Shown here in pieces: positions 39,474 to 46,969 of a stretch of 64,000 nt of DNA. This stretch comes from Bacillus vallismortis (GTDB taxonomy: Bacteria > Bacillota > Bacilli > Bacillales > Bacillaceae). The notes below the pieces were generated by a model. That model had not been told where the DNA came from, ran no database searches, and worked only from the letters and a program-made list of their open reading frames with translations. A program made the translations under genes and the position numbers. The stretch lies in assembly GCF_040784915.1 (NCBI RefSeq), contig NZ_CP160797.1:3338137-3402136 (forward strand). Direction: 5' to 3'. Position 1 is the first letter of the stretch, and the number at the start of each line of letters is the position of its first letter.

Positions 39474-40259
39474 TTACGCTTCTTGGCCTACAGTTTCGTC
39501 TTCAATACCAAGTTCTTGTTTAATCCAGTCATAACCTTCTGCTTCGAGACGCTGTGCAAGTTCTGCACCGCCGGATTTTACAACGCGGCCTTGCATCATA
39601 ACGTGAACAACATCCGGAGTGATGTAGTTTAACAGGCGCTGATAGTGCGTGATCATCAGGCAGCCGAAGTTTTCGCTGCGCATTTTGTTGATCCCTTTAG
39701 ATACAACTTTCAGAGCATCAATGTCAAGACCTGAGTCGATTTCATCAAGGATGGCGATTCTCGGTTCAATCATCATTAATTGAAGGATTTCGTTGCGTTT
39801 TTTCTCTCCGCCTGAGAAGCCTTCGTTAAGGTAGCGCTGAGCCATTTCAGGGTCCATTTCAAGGAACTCCATGTTTTCGTCCATTTTGCGGATGAATTTC
39901 ATGAGAGAAATTTCATCGCCTTCTTCTCTGCGCGCGTTGATTGCTGAACGAAGGAAGTCGGCATTTGTCACACCGCTGATTTCACTAGGGTACTGCATCG
40001 CAAGGAATAAACCTGCCTGCGCGCGCTCGTCCACTTCCATCTCCAGTACATCTTTGCCGTCAAGCGTGATGCTGCCTTTTGTTACTTCATACTTAGGATG
40101 CCCCATAATAGCAGCTGAGAGAGTGGATTTACCAGTTCCGTTCGGACCCATTACTGCGTGGAACTCTCCGCCTTTTATTTCAAGGTTTACACCCTTTAAG
40201 ATCTCTTTCCCTTCGATTTCAACGTGAAGACCTTTGATCGTTAATGTTGAAGCAGCCAT
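39474..40259 (-). CDS. sufC: SUF ATPase SufC
   Basis: 261-aa ABC-type ATPase that drives SufBD rearrangement. Walker A GPNGTGKSTL (residues ~37-46), Q loop AMQYPSEISGV, signature FSGGEKKRNE and Walker B IAILDEIDSGLDIDAL are visible. First gene of the operon, GGAGG six bases before ATG. Confidence 0.96.
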   Translation of the reverse strand: MAASTLTIKGLHVEIEGKEILKGVNLEIKGGEFHAVMGPNGTGKSTLSAAIMGHPKYEVTKGSITLDGKDVLEMEVDERAQAGLFLAMQYPSEISGVTNADFLRSAINARREEGDEISLMKFIRKMDENMEFLEMDPEMAQRYLNEGFSGGEKKRNEILQLMMIEPRIAILDEIDSGLDIDALKVVSKGINKMRSENFGCLMITHYQRLLNYITPDVVHVMMQGRVVKSGGAELAQRLEAEGYDWIKQELGIEDETVGQEA

Positions 40260-40277
40260 ATCTATACCTCCAAAAAT

Positions 40278-40292
40278 ATATAATCATTATTC
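40278..40292 (-). promoter_or_regulatory. Fur-box-like sequence upstream of suf
   Basis: On the minus strand GAATAAT-G-ATTATAT keeps the central AATAATGATTAT symmetry and 10 of 14 positions of the Fur 7-1-7 box. Two AATGAGAAT half-sites lie directly upstream (to about 40312). Location is 19 bases before sufC. Iron control by Fur is inference. Confidence 0.4.
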
Positions 40293-40452
40293 TCATTTTA
40301 TTCTCATTCTAATTTTATAACAAATGAAAAGTAAATACAACTTTTTATCGTGCCTTGCACATTTCTCAAGTTTAACAAAGATCAGCACTTTATTAAAGCG
40401 ATTGAAAAAGAAAAAGAGTGGATTCCCACCCTTTTTTAGAAGATTGATTTTC

Positions 40453-40590
40453 TCAATAAGCTCCCGCAGAAATCCGCTTGCTCTTTGCATAATCAAGCTC
40501 TCTCTGCCGCTCTACTTTCATTCTTGTTTCCAGCCGGCGTCCGTATTCCTCGTATCCAATTCCGTGAGACAGCTGCATCGCTTTTTCCAT
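40453..40590 (-). CDS. yuzK: Small basic protein YuzK
   Basis: 45 residues from ATG at 40590: MEKAMQLSHGIGYEEYGRRL then a charged helix (ETRMKVERQRELDYAKSKR). Coding support is its codon pattern and position between sufC and yurZ, where I recall yuzK. That ATG has no ribosome site; a GAAGGGA sits instead before an in-frame ATT 16 codons upstream, so the true start may be a rare non-AUG codon. Function unknown. The 192 bases on to yurZ hold no other feature I can name. Confidence 0.5.
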   Translation of the reverse strand: MEKAMQLSHGIGYEEYGRRLETRMKVERQRELDYAKSKRISAGAY

Positions 40591-40782
40591 TTCTGACGTA
40601 TAATCGAGGTTCAGTCTATCCTGGCTGTTGCAAATAATGAATCAATCCCTTCATTTATTTGCTTCTATTGTATCAGCGCTCTGATGGATGCCGCAAAAAG
40701 GATATGGCTTGAAATAGCGGCAGATGAGACGAAAGCATCCTTTTAGAACAAATGAGAATCGTTTTTCGGAATATTCCTTCTC

Positions 40783-41145
40783 TTAATGCGTGGTGTTTCC
40801 GAATTCCTCTATGCACTGCTGTACAACTGTCACACCCTGGCTAAGAGCCGCTCCGCCTCCAAACGCCGCTGCCACACTGACAGCTTCGAGAATATTCTCT
40901 TCTGTCGCTCCCTCATCCAGACAGCCTTTTGTATGATAGATCATACAATATTCATCCTGGGCATTGATGGCGATTCCAAGGGCGATCAGCTGTTTTTCTC
41001 TTTCAGTCAGTGAGTTTCCGGCAAAGCATTGTTCAGTAAACTCGTTGAACTTTCTCCCCATCAGCGGCATCTTTTGTTCGAATGTGCCTAGACCTAATTT
41101 ATATTGTTTTAGCGCGTCCTGCATGCTTCCTCTGTCTTGATTCAA
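40783..41145 (-). CDS. yurZ: Carboxymuconolactone decarboxylase/AhpD-like protein YurZ
   Basis: 120-aa helical protein of the CMD family. The helix [36 protein letters not shown] carries Cys...His in CMIYH instead of the CxxC-H of AhpD peroxidases, so peroxidase activity is uncertain. [16 protein letters not shown] near the C-terminus is typical. TTG at 41145 (MNQDRG) was chosen because GGAGGG is seven bases upstream. Confidence 0.83.
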   Translation of the reverse strand: MNQDRGSMQDALKQYKLGLGTFEQKMPLMGRKFNEFTEQCFAGNSLTEREKQLIALGIAINAQDEYCMIYHTKGCLDEGATEENILEAVSVAAAFGGGAALSQGVTVVQQCIEEFGNTTH

Positions 41146-41215
41146 AGAAAATCCCTCCATCTGTTTAACATTCCTTTTTATTATGAACAGCTTTTAGGAA
41201 AATACCCGAAAAAAA

Positions 41216-41236
41216 CCCCGGATTTCTCATCCGGGG
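41216..41236. terminator. Copy 1 of the CCCCGGAT stem loop
   Basis: CCCCGGAT-TTCTC-ATCCGGGG, differing by one loop base from the stem at 41417. It lies upstream of yurZ, where no gene ends, so it is a displaced duplicate rather than a working terminator of the nearest gene. Confidence 0.75.
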
Positions 41237-41240
41237 TTTC

Positions 41241-41362
41241 ACCGTGTCAGCAAACCCTCGCATTCGTTGTCAGACCTCCGCGTTGGTGCTCACGAATTAC
41301 AACATTCGCTCTGCTCCAATGCTCGTTCTTCCTAGACTTCAAGGGTTTTCAATCACGCTGAA
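41241..41362 (+). repeat. Short copy (A) of a dispersed ~180-bp repeat
   Basis: Inverted relative to the longer copy at 46760-46938. Shared blocks include AACCCTCGCATTCGTTGTCA, GCGTTGGTGCTCACGAAT, CCAATGCTCGT and AGGGTTTTCAATCACGCTGA. About 75 bases of the middle of the longer copy are missing. I recall a ~190-bp repeat present about ten times in the B. subtilis 168 chromosome; this is probably a member. Confidence 0.85.
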
Positions 41363-41367
41363 AAGAT

Positions 41368-41406
41368 GACAAAGCCATAAAACGAATATCGTTTTATGGC
41401 TTTGTC
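41368..41406. repeat. GACAAA-ended perfect hairpin (copy A)
   Basis: 17-bp perfect stem GACAAAGCCATAAAACG with loop AATAT, five bases after repeat copy A. Equivalent hairpin at 46716-46754 has the same ends but a different middle. No T run right after the stem in either direction beyond the stem's own bases. Confidence 0.8.
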
Positions 41407-41416
41407 AATAATTGAA

Positions 41417-41437
41417 CCCCGGATTTCTTATCCGGGG
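41417..41437 (-). terminator. metQ terminator (copy 2 of the CCCCGGAT stem)
   Basis: CCCCGGAT-AAGAA-ATCCGGGG on the minus strand, 9 bases after the metQ stop, followed by TTCAATT. Confidence 0.75.
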
Positions 41438-41445
41438 TTTCAGTC

Positions 41446-42267
41446 TTATTCAGATACAGGAAGCACAGCTCCGTCGTATTTTTTCTCGATGAAGTCTTTG
41501 ATCTTTTTAGAGTGAAGAACTTCCATCAACGCTTTAATCTTGTCAGAATCTTCTTCGCCTTTTCTTACTGCGATGATGTTAGCGTATGGGTTGTTTTTCG
41601 TTGCTTCCACTTCAATCGCGTCTTTTTTAGGATTTAATTTACTTTGGATCGCATAGTTTACATTGATGAAGACCGCGTCTCCTTCTTTGTTATCATATGC
41701 TTTTGCCGTTAATTCAGGCGCTACCTTTTTGAATTCAAGATTTTTCGGGTTTTTCTTAATGTCTTTCAATGTTGCGTCAACTGTTTCGACTTTAGAATCA
41801 AGTGTGATTAATCCAGCATTTTCAAGCATTGCAAGCATACGGCCTTGTTCAGCGACGTTGTTTGTCAGGATAATGGTCGCGCCGTCTGGAAGGTCTTTCA
41901 GTGATTTGTATTTTTTAGAGTAAATACCAAATGGCTCTAAGTGAACAGCACCGGCATTCACAAGTTTGTAATCTGTGTTTTCTTTCATTTCTTGGTCAAG
42001 GTAAGGAATGTGCTGGAAGTAGTTCGCATCCACTTCTTTATCAGCTAAAGCTTTGTTGTACATCTTGTAATCACTAAGCACTTTCACTTTCAGCGTGTAG
42101 CCTTTTTCTTTCAACAGTGGTTCAGCTTCTTTTAAAATTTCCGCATGCGGTGTTTTTGTCGCAGCAACGACAATTTCTTTCTTACCAGATTCGGCGTTAT
42201 TCGAACCGCAGGCAGCCATAACTCCTGCAAATACAAGCAGTAATGCACCTAAAAATAGTTTTTTCAA
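41446..42267 (-). CDS. metQ: Methionine-binding lipoprotein MetQ
   Basis: 273-aa NlpA-family binding protein anchored outside the membrane. The lipobox VFAGVMAAC puts the Cys near residue 20; KEIVVAATKTPHAEILKEAEPLL and NANYFQHIPYLDQEM-type blocks (VDANYFQHIPYLDQ) are family signatures. Binds L/D-methionine and sulfoxides. TTG start after GGGAGGA. 13 bases after metP. Confidence 0.95.
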   Translation of the reverse strand: MKKLFLGALLLVFAGVMAACGSNNAESGKKEIVVAATKTPHAEILKEAEPLLKEKGYTLKVKVLSDYKMYNKALADKEVDANYFQHIPYLDQEMKENTDYKLVNAGAVHLEPFGIYSKKYKSLKDLPDGATIILTNNVAEQGRMLAMLENAGLITLDSKVETVDATLKDIKKNPKNLEFKKVAPELTAKAYDNKEGDAVFINVNYAIQSKLNPKKDAIEVEATKNNPYANIIAVRKGEEDSDKIKALMEVLHSKKIKDFIEKKYDGAVLPVSE

Positions 42268-42280
42268 TGTAAATCCTCCC

Positions 42281-42949
42281 TTATCGTTTGTCTATAATAT
42301 TTGTTATAACATCACCGATGATTTGAATAATAAACACGATGATTAAAATAAACACAGTAGCAACGAAGGTCACATCAGTATTATTCGACTGATAGCCTTC
42401 CACGTACGCAAGGTTTCCAAGACCGCCTGAACCGATGGCTCCGGCAATTGCCGTTGAGCCGATCAATGCGATCGCCGTAACCGTGATACCAGAAATAAGA
42501 GCCGGCATAGATTCCGGAAGCAGCACTTTGAAAATAATCGTAGATGTCTTAGCCCCCATTGATTTAGCTGCTTCAATAACACCTTTATCCACCTCACGGA
42601 GCGCGATTTCAGCAAGGCGCGCGTAAAACGGTGCCGAGCCGATAACCAGCGCAGGCAATGCGGCGTTTGGCCCTAAGATCGTGCCGACCAAAAACTTCGT
42701 AAATCCTAGCAGTAAAATAATTAAAATAAGGAACGGAATCGACCTGAATATGTTGACAACGGCCGCAATCACAGAGTTGATCGTTTTATTCTGCCAGAGG
42801 CTCCCTTTACTTGTCAGAAAGAGCAGCAAGCCGAGAATCACCCCGATGACAAAAGCAAACAGCAAAGAGATCAGCGTCATATAAAGGGTTTCATATGTCG
42901 CGTTCCACAATTCTGTTAAATCAACGTTCGGGAAGTATTTTTCAAACAT
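42281..42949 (-). CDS. metP: Methionine ABC permease MetP
   Basis: 222-aa MetI-type permease with five membrane helices; EAA loop VIEAAKSMGAKTSTIIFKVLLPE. The ATG overlaps the metN stop by 8 bases and GGTGATCA serves as ribosome site. Works with MetN and MetQ. Confidence 0.95.
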   Translation of the reverse strand: MFEKYFPNVDLTELWNATYETLYMTLISLLFAFVIGVILGLLLFLTSKGSLWQNKTINSVIAAVVNIFRSIPFLILIILLLGFTKFLVGTILGPNAALPALVIGSAPFYARLAEIALREVDKGVIEAAKSMGAKTSTIIFKVLLPESMPALISGITVTAIALIGSTAIAGAIGSGGLGNLAYVEGYQSNNTDVTFVATVFILIIVFIIQIIGDVITNIIDKR

Positions 42950-43967
42950 TCGTGATCACCTCTGCTTTCACCTGTTTGTCATTAATAAACCCGATCACGT
43001 TTTGCACTTCTTCCTCGTCTCCGTCAATATGGATAAACAGTGAACCGTAGGCTCCATCCTTCGTCTGCGAGATTTTCCCTTGCAGAATATTGACGCTGAC
43101 ATTAAAGTTTCTGATCATCTCTGTAATCAGAGGCTGTTCAGCCGAATCACCGACAAATGTGAGCTGAACCATTTTTCCTGATGCTGTTTCATCAAGAAGG
43201 TGCTGAAGCGTTTCTTTCGTTTCTTCCGGCTCTGTCACCTGCTGAACAAACCGTTTTGTCATGTCTTCCTTCGGGTTTTTGAAGACATCGAGAACTTCGC
43301 CTTCTTCCACAACCTTTCCGTTTTCCATGACAGCGACTCTGTTGCAGATTTTGCGGATCACATGCATTTCGTGCGTGATCAGCACAATTGTCAAACCGAG
43401 TCTATCATTAATATCGGACAATAGATCCAAAATTGAATCTGTCGTTTGCGGATCTAGTGCTGATGTCGCTTCATCACAAAGGAGAACCTTCGGATTGTTT
43501 GCGAGCGCTCTGGCGATTCCGACACGCTGCTTTTGTCCGCCGCTCAGCTGAGACGGATAAGATTTTTCTTTTCCTTCTAAACCTACCAGTTTAATCAGTT
43601 CATTGGCGCGCTTGATACGCTCGCTCTTTTTCACCCCGGCAATTTCCAGAGGAAACATGATGTTATCTCTGACGGTCCGCGACCAAAGCAAATTGAAGTG
43701 CTGGAAAATCATGCTGATGTCATGGCGTGCGTTTCTTAACCCGCGTCCGTTTACTTCATTAATCTTGGTTCCCGCCACTTCCACGGTTCCTGAGGTTGGT
43801 TTCTCAAGGCCGTTCAGCAGACGGATTAAGGAACTTTTACCAGCTCCGCTATATCCTATAATTCCAAAAATCTCACCTTTTTTAATGGAAAGCGAGACAT
43901 TTTGGACAGCATTGACATCTCCATGTTTCGACTTATACACTTTTGAAACATCTTGAAGATTGATCAA
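42942..43967 (-). CDS. metN: Methionine ABC ATPase MetN
   Basis: 341-aa ATPase: Walker A GYSGAGKSSLIRLL (residues ~38-51), signature LSGGQKQRVGIARA, Walker B VLLCDEATSALD, switch His in LITHEMHV. The C-terminal NIL domain (MVQLTFVGDSAEQPLITEMI to the end) senses methionine for trans-inhibition. TTG at 43967 was chosen because CAGGTGA is 5-6 bases upstream. First gene of metNPQ, behind a SAM riboswitch. Confidence 0.95.
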   Translation of the reverse strand: MINLQDVSKVYKSKHGDVNAVQNVSLSIKKGEIFGIIGYSGAGKSSLIRLLNGLEKPTSGTVEVAGTKINEVNGRGLRNARHDISMIFQHFNLLWSRTVRDNIMFPLEIAGVKKSERIKRANELIKLVGLEGKEKSYPSQLSGGQKQRVGIARALANNPKVLLCDEATSALDPQTTDSILDLLSDINDRLGLTIVLITHEMHVIRKICNRVAVMENGKVVEEGEVLDVFKNPKEDMTKRFVQQVTEPEETKETLQHLLDETASGKMVQLTFVGDSAEQPLITEMIRNFNVSVNILQGKISQTKDGAYGSLFIHIDGDEEEVQNVIGFINDKQVKAEVITNV

Positions 43968-44020
43968 AGCAATCACCTGCCTTAACACTATTCTAAGAAA
44001 TCTTCCGGGGTTTTCTGCAA

Positions 44021-44180
44021 AAGAAAAACCTTTCTGCACACTTGAGCAGAAAGGCTTATATAAAATGCCTTTCTCTCATCTTTCAAAGCTGAACGCTTCG
44101 TGTGAATTGGCACCATTTCAACAGTGTTGATGGTTGCCGGGCTTCATAGGGCACTTCCCTCCACCTCTCTTGATAAGAGA
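44021..44180 (-). promoter_or_regulatory. SAM-I (S-box) riboswitch of metNPQ
   Basis: On the minus strand the aptamer (44180-44071) contains the S-box core CTTATCAAGAGAGGTGGAGG, then GCCCTATGAAGCCCGGCAACC and GGTGCCAATTC, closing with GATGAGAG. A terminator follows (44055-44029, CCTTTCTGC / GCAGAAAGG, T-rich tail to 44021), with a competing antiterminator formed by GAGAAAGGC. High SAM should end transcription before metN. The 113 bases from here to yusD hold only AT-rich promoter-like sequence. Confidence 0.96.
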
Positions 44181-44293
44181 AATATATAGTCTTTTTCGTC
44201 CGGAAATTCTTAATGTAGAATAGCATGGCGGATGATTGCATGTCAATAAAATAAATGATGTCAACTTTTACTATTATAATAATTTGCTATTTT

Positions 44294-44638
44294 TTAATTA
44301 TTCACAATCCTCTGAAAAAAACCATTCGTCAGCCAGAGAATCGCTTCAAGCTTTAACAGGGCTCTGAAGGACCCCTTGACTTTTAGGCTTCCGCTCTGAA
44401 TCAGATGCTGAAGGGAAATGTCTCCGTGCAATAAATGAATGATTTCGGATTGGTTTCCGTAAAAGGTCAGGTTGGACGGTTGGCGCGGAGAAATTTTTTT
44501 CATTTCTCCCTGTTCGTTTATTGAGACGGTTAAGGCTTCTGTTTCTCCTTGGAAGGTAATAAGCAATGTTGAAGCGCTCAAAAGGGGTTTTAAAAACAGA
44601 TGCTGATACTCATCTTCCAAAACTTCCGCTTTCTCCAT
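44294..44638 (-). CDS. yusD: SCP2-sterol-carrier-like protein YusD
   Basis: 114-aa small protein resembling SCP2-type lipid-binding domains: LLITFQGETEALTVSINEQGEMK, SEIIHLLHGDISLQHLIQSGSLKVKGSFRALLKLE. Ligand unknown. AGGAGG precedes the ATG. Divergent from nothing; it follows yusE on the same strand by 107 bases. Confidence 0.72.
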   Translation of the reverse strand: MEKAEVLEDEYQHLFLKPLLSASTLLITFQGETEALTVSINEQGEMKKISPRQPSNLTFYGNQSEIIHLLHGDISLQHLIQSGSLKVKGSFRALLKLEAILWLTNGFFQRIVNN

Positions 44639-44745
44639 ATGTACAACCTCCTATTTGTTGGTCATACATAGACATTTCTCTCTCTGGCGCACGAACCCCT
44701 TTATAAAACGAACGACAATTTCATTGGAATGCGCTGAGAAATATG

Positions 44746-45066
44746 TCATAAATGGGATGCGGAAGATGATTTTTGTTTGATCAGCTCATATAAATAAGAA
44801 ACGGAATGAAACGCATATCCTCTTTCAACCACTTTTCCTCCTTTAAACAGCAGAAAACAAGGGACGCTTTCAATTTGATAGGCTTTTGCGAATGTCGGAG
44901 AGTAATTGACATTGTTTTGATAGAAGGCGACATCAGGCAGCATTTCTTTCACCACTGTCAGCATTTTGCTTGCAAGCTGGCAAGTGCCGCAAAACGGAGT
45001 ATATAAATACAGAAGATACACATCATCAGCAATGTGCTCAAGCTCGTGTTCCTGGAGTTCTTTCAT
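44746..45066 (-). CDS. yusE: Thioredoxin-like protein YusE
   Basis: 106-aa thioredoxin fold. Active site YTPFCGTCQLASKML has CGTC instead of thioredoxin CGPC; cis-Pro loop IESVPCFLLFKGG. Without a signal peptide it is cytosolic. ATG at 45066 follows GAGGTG and lies one base after the yusF stop. Substrate unknown. Confidence 0.88.
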   Translation of the reverse strand: MKELQEHELEHIADDVYLLYLYTPFCGTCQLASKMLTVVKEMLPDVAFYQNNVNYSPTFAKAYQIESVPCFLLFKGGKVVERGYAFHSVSYLYELIKQKSSSASHL

Positions 45067-45067
45067 G

Positions 45068-45436
45068 CTATACACCTCGGGACTTTCTTTCAAGAAAAAT
45101 AGTATGGACATTCAGATTCGCGCGCAGCAATACAGAGGCGACGTGGTGTCTGGGCGCAGCCGCCACTTCTTTATAGGCTCTGTCGATATGCAGATGGCAG
45201 GCTTCGTTAAATTCTCTTTTCAGTTGTTTTCTCAATTTCTCGCCTGATTCGTCAGCATCCACTAATATATAGACGTCTTTATCATAAAGCTCGTCAGCCA
45301 ATTCCTCAAGCCTCAGCTGGCTGATTGTTCCGTTTGTGCAGATAATGCGCACCGGTTCATCCAGGACGCTTTCGATTTTCTCTTTATCTGATTTCCCTTC
45401 GACAATCATAACCTTTTCCAGCTCATCCATCTTCAT
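45068..45436 (-). CDS. yusF: TOPRIM-domain protein YusF
   Basis: 122-aa single TOPRIM domain as in small RNase M5-like proteins: VMIVEGKSDKEKIESVL (catalytic Glu) and VYILVDADESGEKLRKQL (DxD). It is shorter than RNase M5 and its role is unknown, perhaps nucleic-acid processing. ATG at 45436 was chosen because AGGTG is six bases upstream. Confidence 0.85.
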   Translation of the reverse strand: MKMDELEKVMIVEGKSDKEKIESVLDEPVRIICTNGTISQLRLEELADELYDKDVYILVDADESGEKLRKQLKREFNEACHLHIDRAYKEVAAAPRHHVASVLLRANLNVHTIFLERKSRGV

Positions 45437-45507
45437 CTTCTTCACCTGCCGCGTCAAATTTGAAACGTTCAGATTGTAAAAGAAGGCAGTGAAATTCACC
45501 GCCAACA

Positions 45508-45744
45508 TTAACACCAGCCGTTTTCGTAGTCACAATCCACATATTTTGCGTCGTTTCCCGAGACCACATCGGCTGTCTTATAAAATTTCTCATTTTCAAA
45601 GGAATAACCGGACTTAAGCTCATATTCATTCATGCTTGTCATTTGGCCGATCCTCTCATTTTCATGATATAACGAGAGCCGGCCATGTTGAAAGCGGCCT
45701 GTCACATCATTGGTGACATCGAGCTTTTGTTTGCTGAAAGCCAT
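45508..45744 (-). CDS. yusG: YusG, DUF2553-like small protein
   Basis: 78-aa acidic protein (MAFSKQKLDVTNDVTGRF, SFENEKFYKTADVVSGNDAKYVDCDYENGWC) of unknown function, conserved in bacilli. GGGAGGTG precedes ATG at 45744. Lies between gcvH and yusF in one apparent operon. Confidence 0.8.
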   Translation of the reverse strand: MAFSKQKLDVTNDVTGRFQHGRLSLYHENERIGQMTSMNEYELKSGYSFENEKFYKTADVVSGNDAKYVDCDYENGWC

Positions 45745-45799
45745 ATTGGACACCTCCCATAACGTTAGCGTGTCCAATTGCCTTTACAGCTATCCTGCT

Positions 45800-46183
45800 T
45801 TAGTCTTCCTGTGTCATCTCTTCGTATTGCTCTGCTGTCATCAGTTTTTCAATTTCAGAAGCGTCAGACGGCTCAACGACGATCATCCATGCTTTTTCGT
45901 ACGGAGATTCGTTTACGAATTCCGGACTGTCATCAAGATCTTCGTTAATTTCCACAACAGTTCCGTTAATCGGCGCATAAAGCTCAGATACCGTTTTAAC
46001 GGATTCAACACTGCCGAATGGCTCGTCCGCTTTGATTTCAGCGCCCACTTCAGGAAGTTCGACAAACACGATATCGCCTAGCTCGGACTGGGCAAAATGC
46101 GTAATCCCGATTCTGGCTTTTTCTCCTTCAACTTTTACCCACTCGTGTTCTCCTGAGTAACGCAAATCTTTAGGTATGCTCAA
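45800..46183 (-). CDS. gcvH: Glycine cleavage H protein / lipoyl relay protein
   Basis: 127-aa lipoyl carrier. The lipoylated Lys63 is in [20 protein letters not shown]. In B. subtilis GcvH receives octanoate from LipM, and LipL moves it to E2 subunits, so it is needed for all lipoylation besides glycine cleavage. TTG at 46183 follows GGAGGG by eight bases. lipA is in the same window. Confidence 0.95.
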   Translation of the reverse strand: MSIPKDLRYSGEHEWVKVEGEKARIGITHFAQSELGDIVFVELPEVGAEIKADEPFGSVESVKTVSELYAPINGTVVEINEDLDDSPEFVNESPYEKAWMIVVEPSDASEIEKLMTAEQYEEMTQED

Positions 46184-46249
46184 TTGAATCCCTCCATTTT
46201 TTACAGCACTATAATAAGAAGATACCATACTTTTCAAAAAAAATTGACA

Positions 46250-46606
46250 TTAAGCCCAGTTTTCTTCAAATTGGTCTTCTTTAAAACCGGCTGTCACTTT
46301 TTCGCCGTCTGTTGTAAGCGGTCGTTTGATCAGCATTCCGTCTGAAGCCAGCAGTTCAAGCTGTTCGTCCTCCGACATGTGATACAGCTTTTCCTTGAGA
46401 TTGAGCTCGCGGTATTTCATGCCGCTCGTGTTGAAAAATTTTTTGAGATCCAGTCCGCTTTTTTCATAAAGCGCTTTTAGTTCTTCTTTGCTTGGAGGCT
46501 GCTCTGCAATATGTATTTCGTTGATTTCTTTTCCATGCTCTTCAAGCCATTTCTTTGCTTTGCGGCACGTTCCGCATTTAGGGTACCAGTAAAAAGTTAA
46601 CGACAT
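46250..46606 (-). CDS. yusI: ArsC/Spx-family protein YusI
   Basis: 118-aa thioredoxin-fold protein with an N-terminal CxxC (YWYPKCGTCRKAKKWL), then LKKFFNTSGMKYRELNLKEKL and LIKRPLTTD, typical of ArsC/Spx-like reductases. It lacks evident Spx features for RNA polymerase binding, so a reductase-like role is more likely; unproven. GGGGGAAG precedes ATG. Confidence 0.85.
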   Translation of the reverse strand: MSLTFYWYPKCGTCRKAKKWLEEHGKEINEIHIAEQPPSKEELKALYEKSGLDLKKFFNTSGMKYRELNLKEKLYHMSEDEQLELLASDGMLIKRPLTTDGEKVTAGFKEDQFEENWA

Positions 46607-46685
46607 CTTCTTCCCCCTCAATAAAATAATCGAGGTTATTTTAACACAGTTTGTTTTAAAAACCTAAAACAGTGCTTCTTTGAAA

Positions 46686-46705
46686 GGGCTCCGCATGCGG
46701 AGCCC
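46686..46705. terminator. Copy 1 of the GCTCCGCATGCGGAGC stem
   Basis: GGGCTCCGCATGCGGAGCCC perfect palindrome upstream of yusI, where no gene ends. It is nearly the same as the stem at 46939 and appears to be a duplicate across the repeat. Confidence 0.72.
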
Positions 46706-46715
46706 TCAAATTGTT

Positions 46716-46754
46716 GACAAAATCCTAAAACGGGTTTTGTTTTAGGATTTTGTC
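46716..46754. repeat. GACAAA-ended perfect hairpin (copy B)
   Basis: 16-bp perfect stem GACAAAATCCTAAAAC with a 7-base loop, five bases from repeat copy B. Ends match the hairpin at 41368, but the five middle positions differ with compensating changes on the other arm. Confidence 0.8.
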
Positions 46755-46759
46755 ATCTA

Positions 46760-46938
46760 TTCAGCGTGATTGAAAACCCTTGTAGTCTAGGAAGGACGAG
46801 CATTGGCAGACTTTCACAGGATGTGATGACGGCGGTGTTTAGGCAGGACGCCTAAGCATTTAGCCGCCGTTCCTTTCGTCATTCGTGAGCACCAACGCGC
46901 AGGACTGACAACGAATGCGAGGGTTTGTCGACACGCTG
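46760..46938 (-). repeat. Full-length copy (B) of the dispersed ~180-bp repeat
   Basis: 179 bases, inverted relative to copy A. Beyond the shared ends it has a central structured part absent from A: GGCGG...CCGCC around TTAGGC...GCCTAA. Probably a member of the ~190-bp repeat family recalled from B. subtilis 168. Together with the flanking stems it fills the 363-base gap between yusI and fadE. Confidence 0.85.
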
Positions 46939-46962
46939 AGAGCTCCGCGCATGCGGAGCTCT
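46939..46962 (-). terminator. fadE terminator (copy 2 of the GAGCTCCGC stem)
   Basis: AGAGCTCCGC-AT-GCGCGGAGCTCT-type stem, 7 bases after the fadE stop. No clear T run because the repeat begins directly after it. Confidence 0.65.
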
Positions 46963-46969
46963 TCGCCAA

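Noticed and set aside
41216..41437. Possible CRISPR-like array from repeated stems near metQ
   Set aside because: Only two stem copies with a non-spacer-like dispersed repeat between them; no regular spacing and no cas genes.
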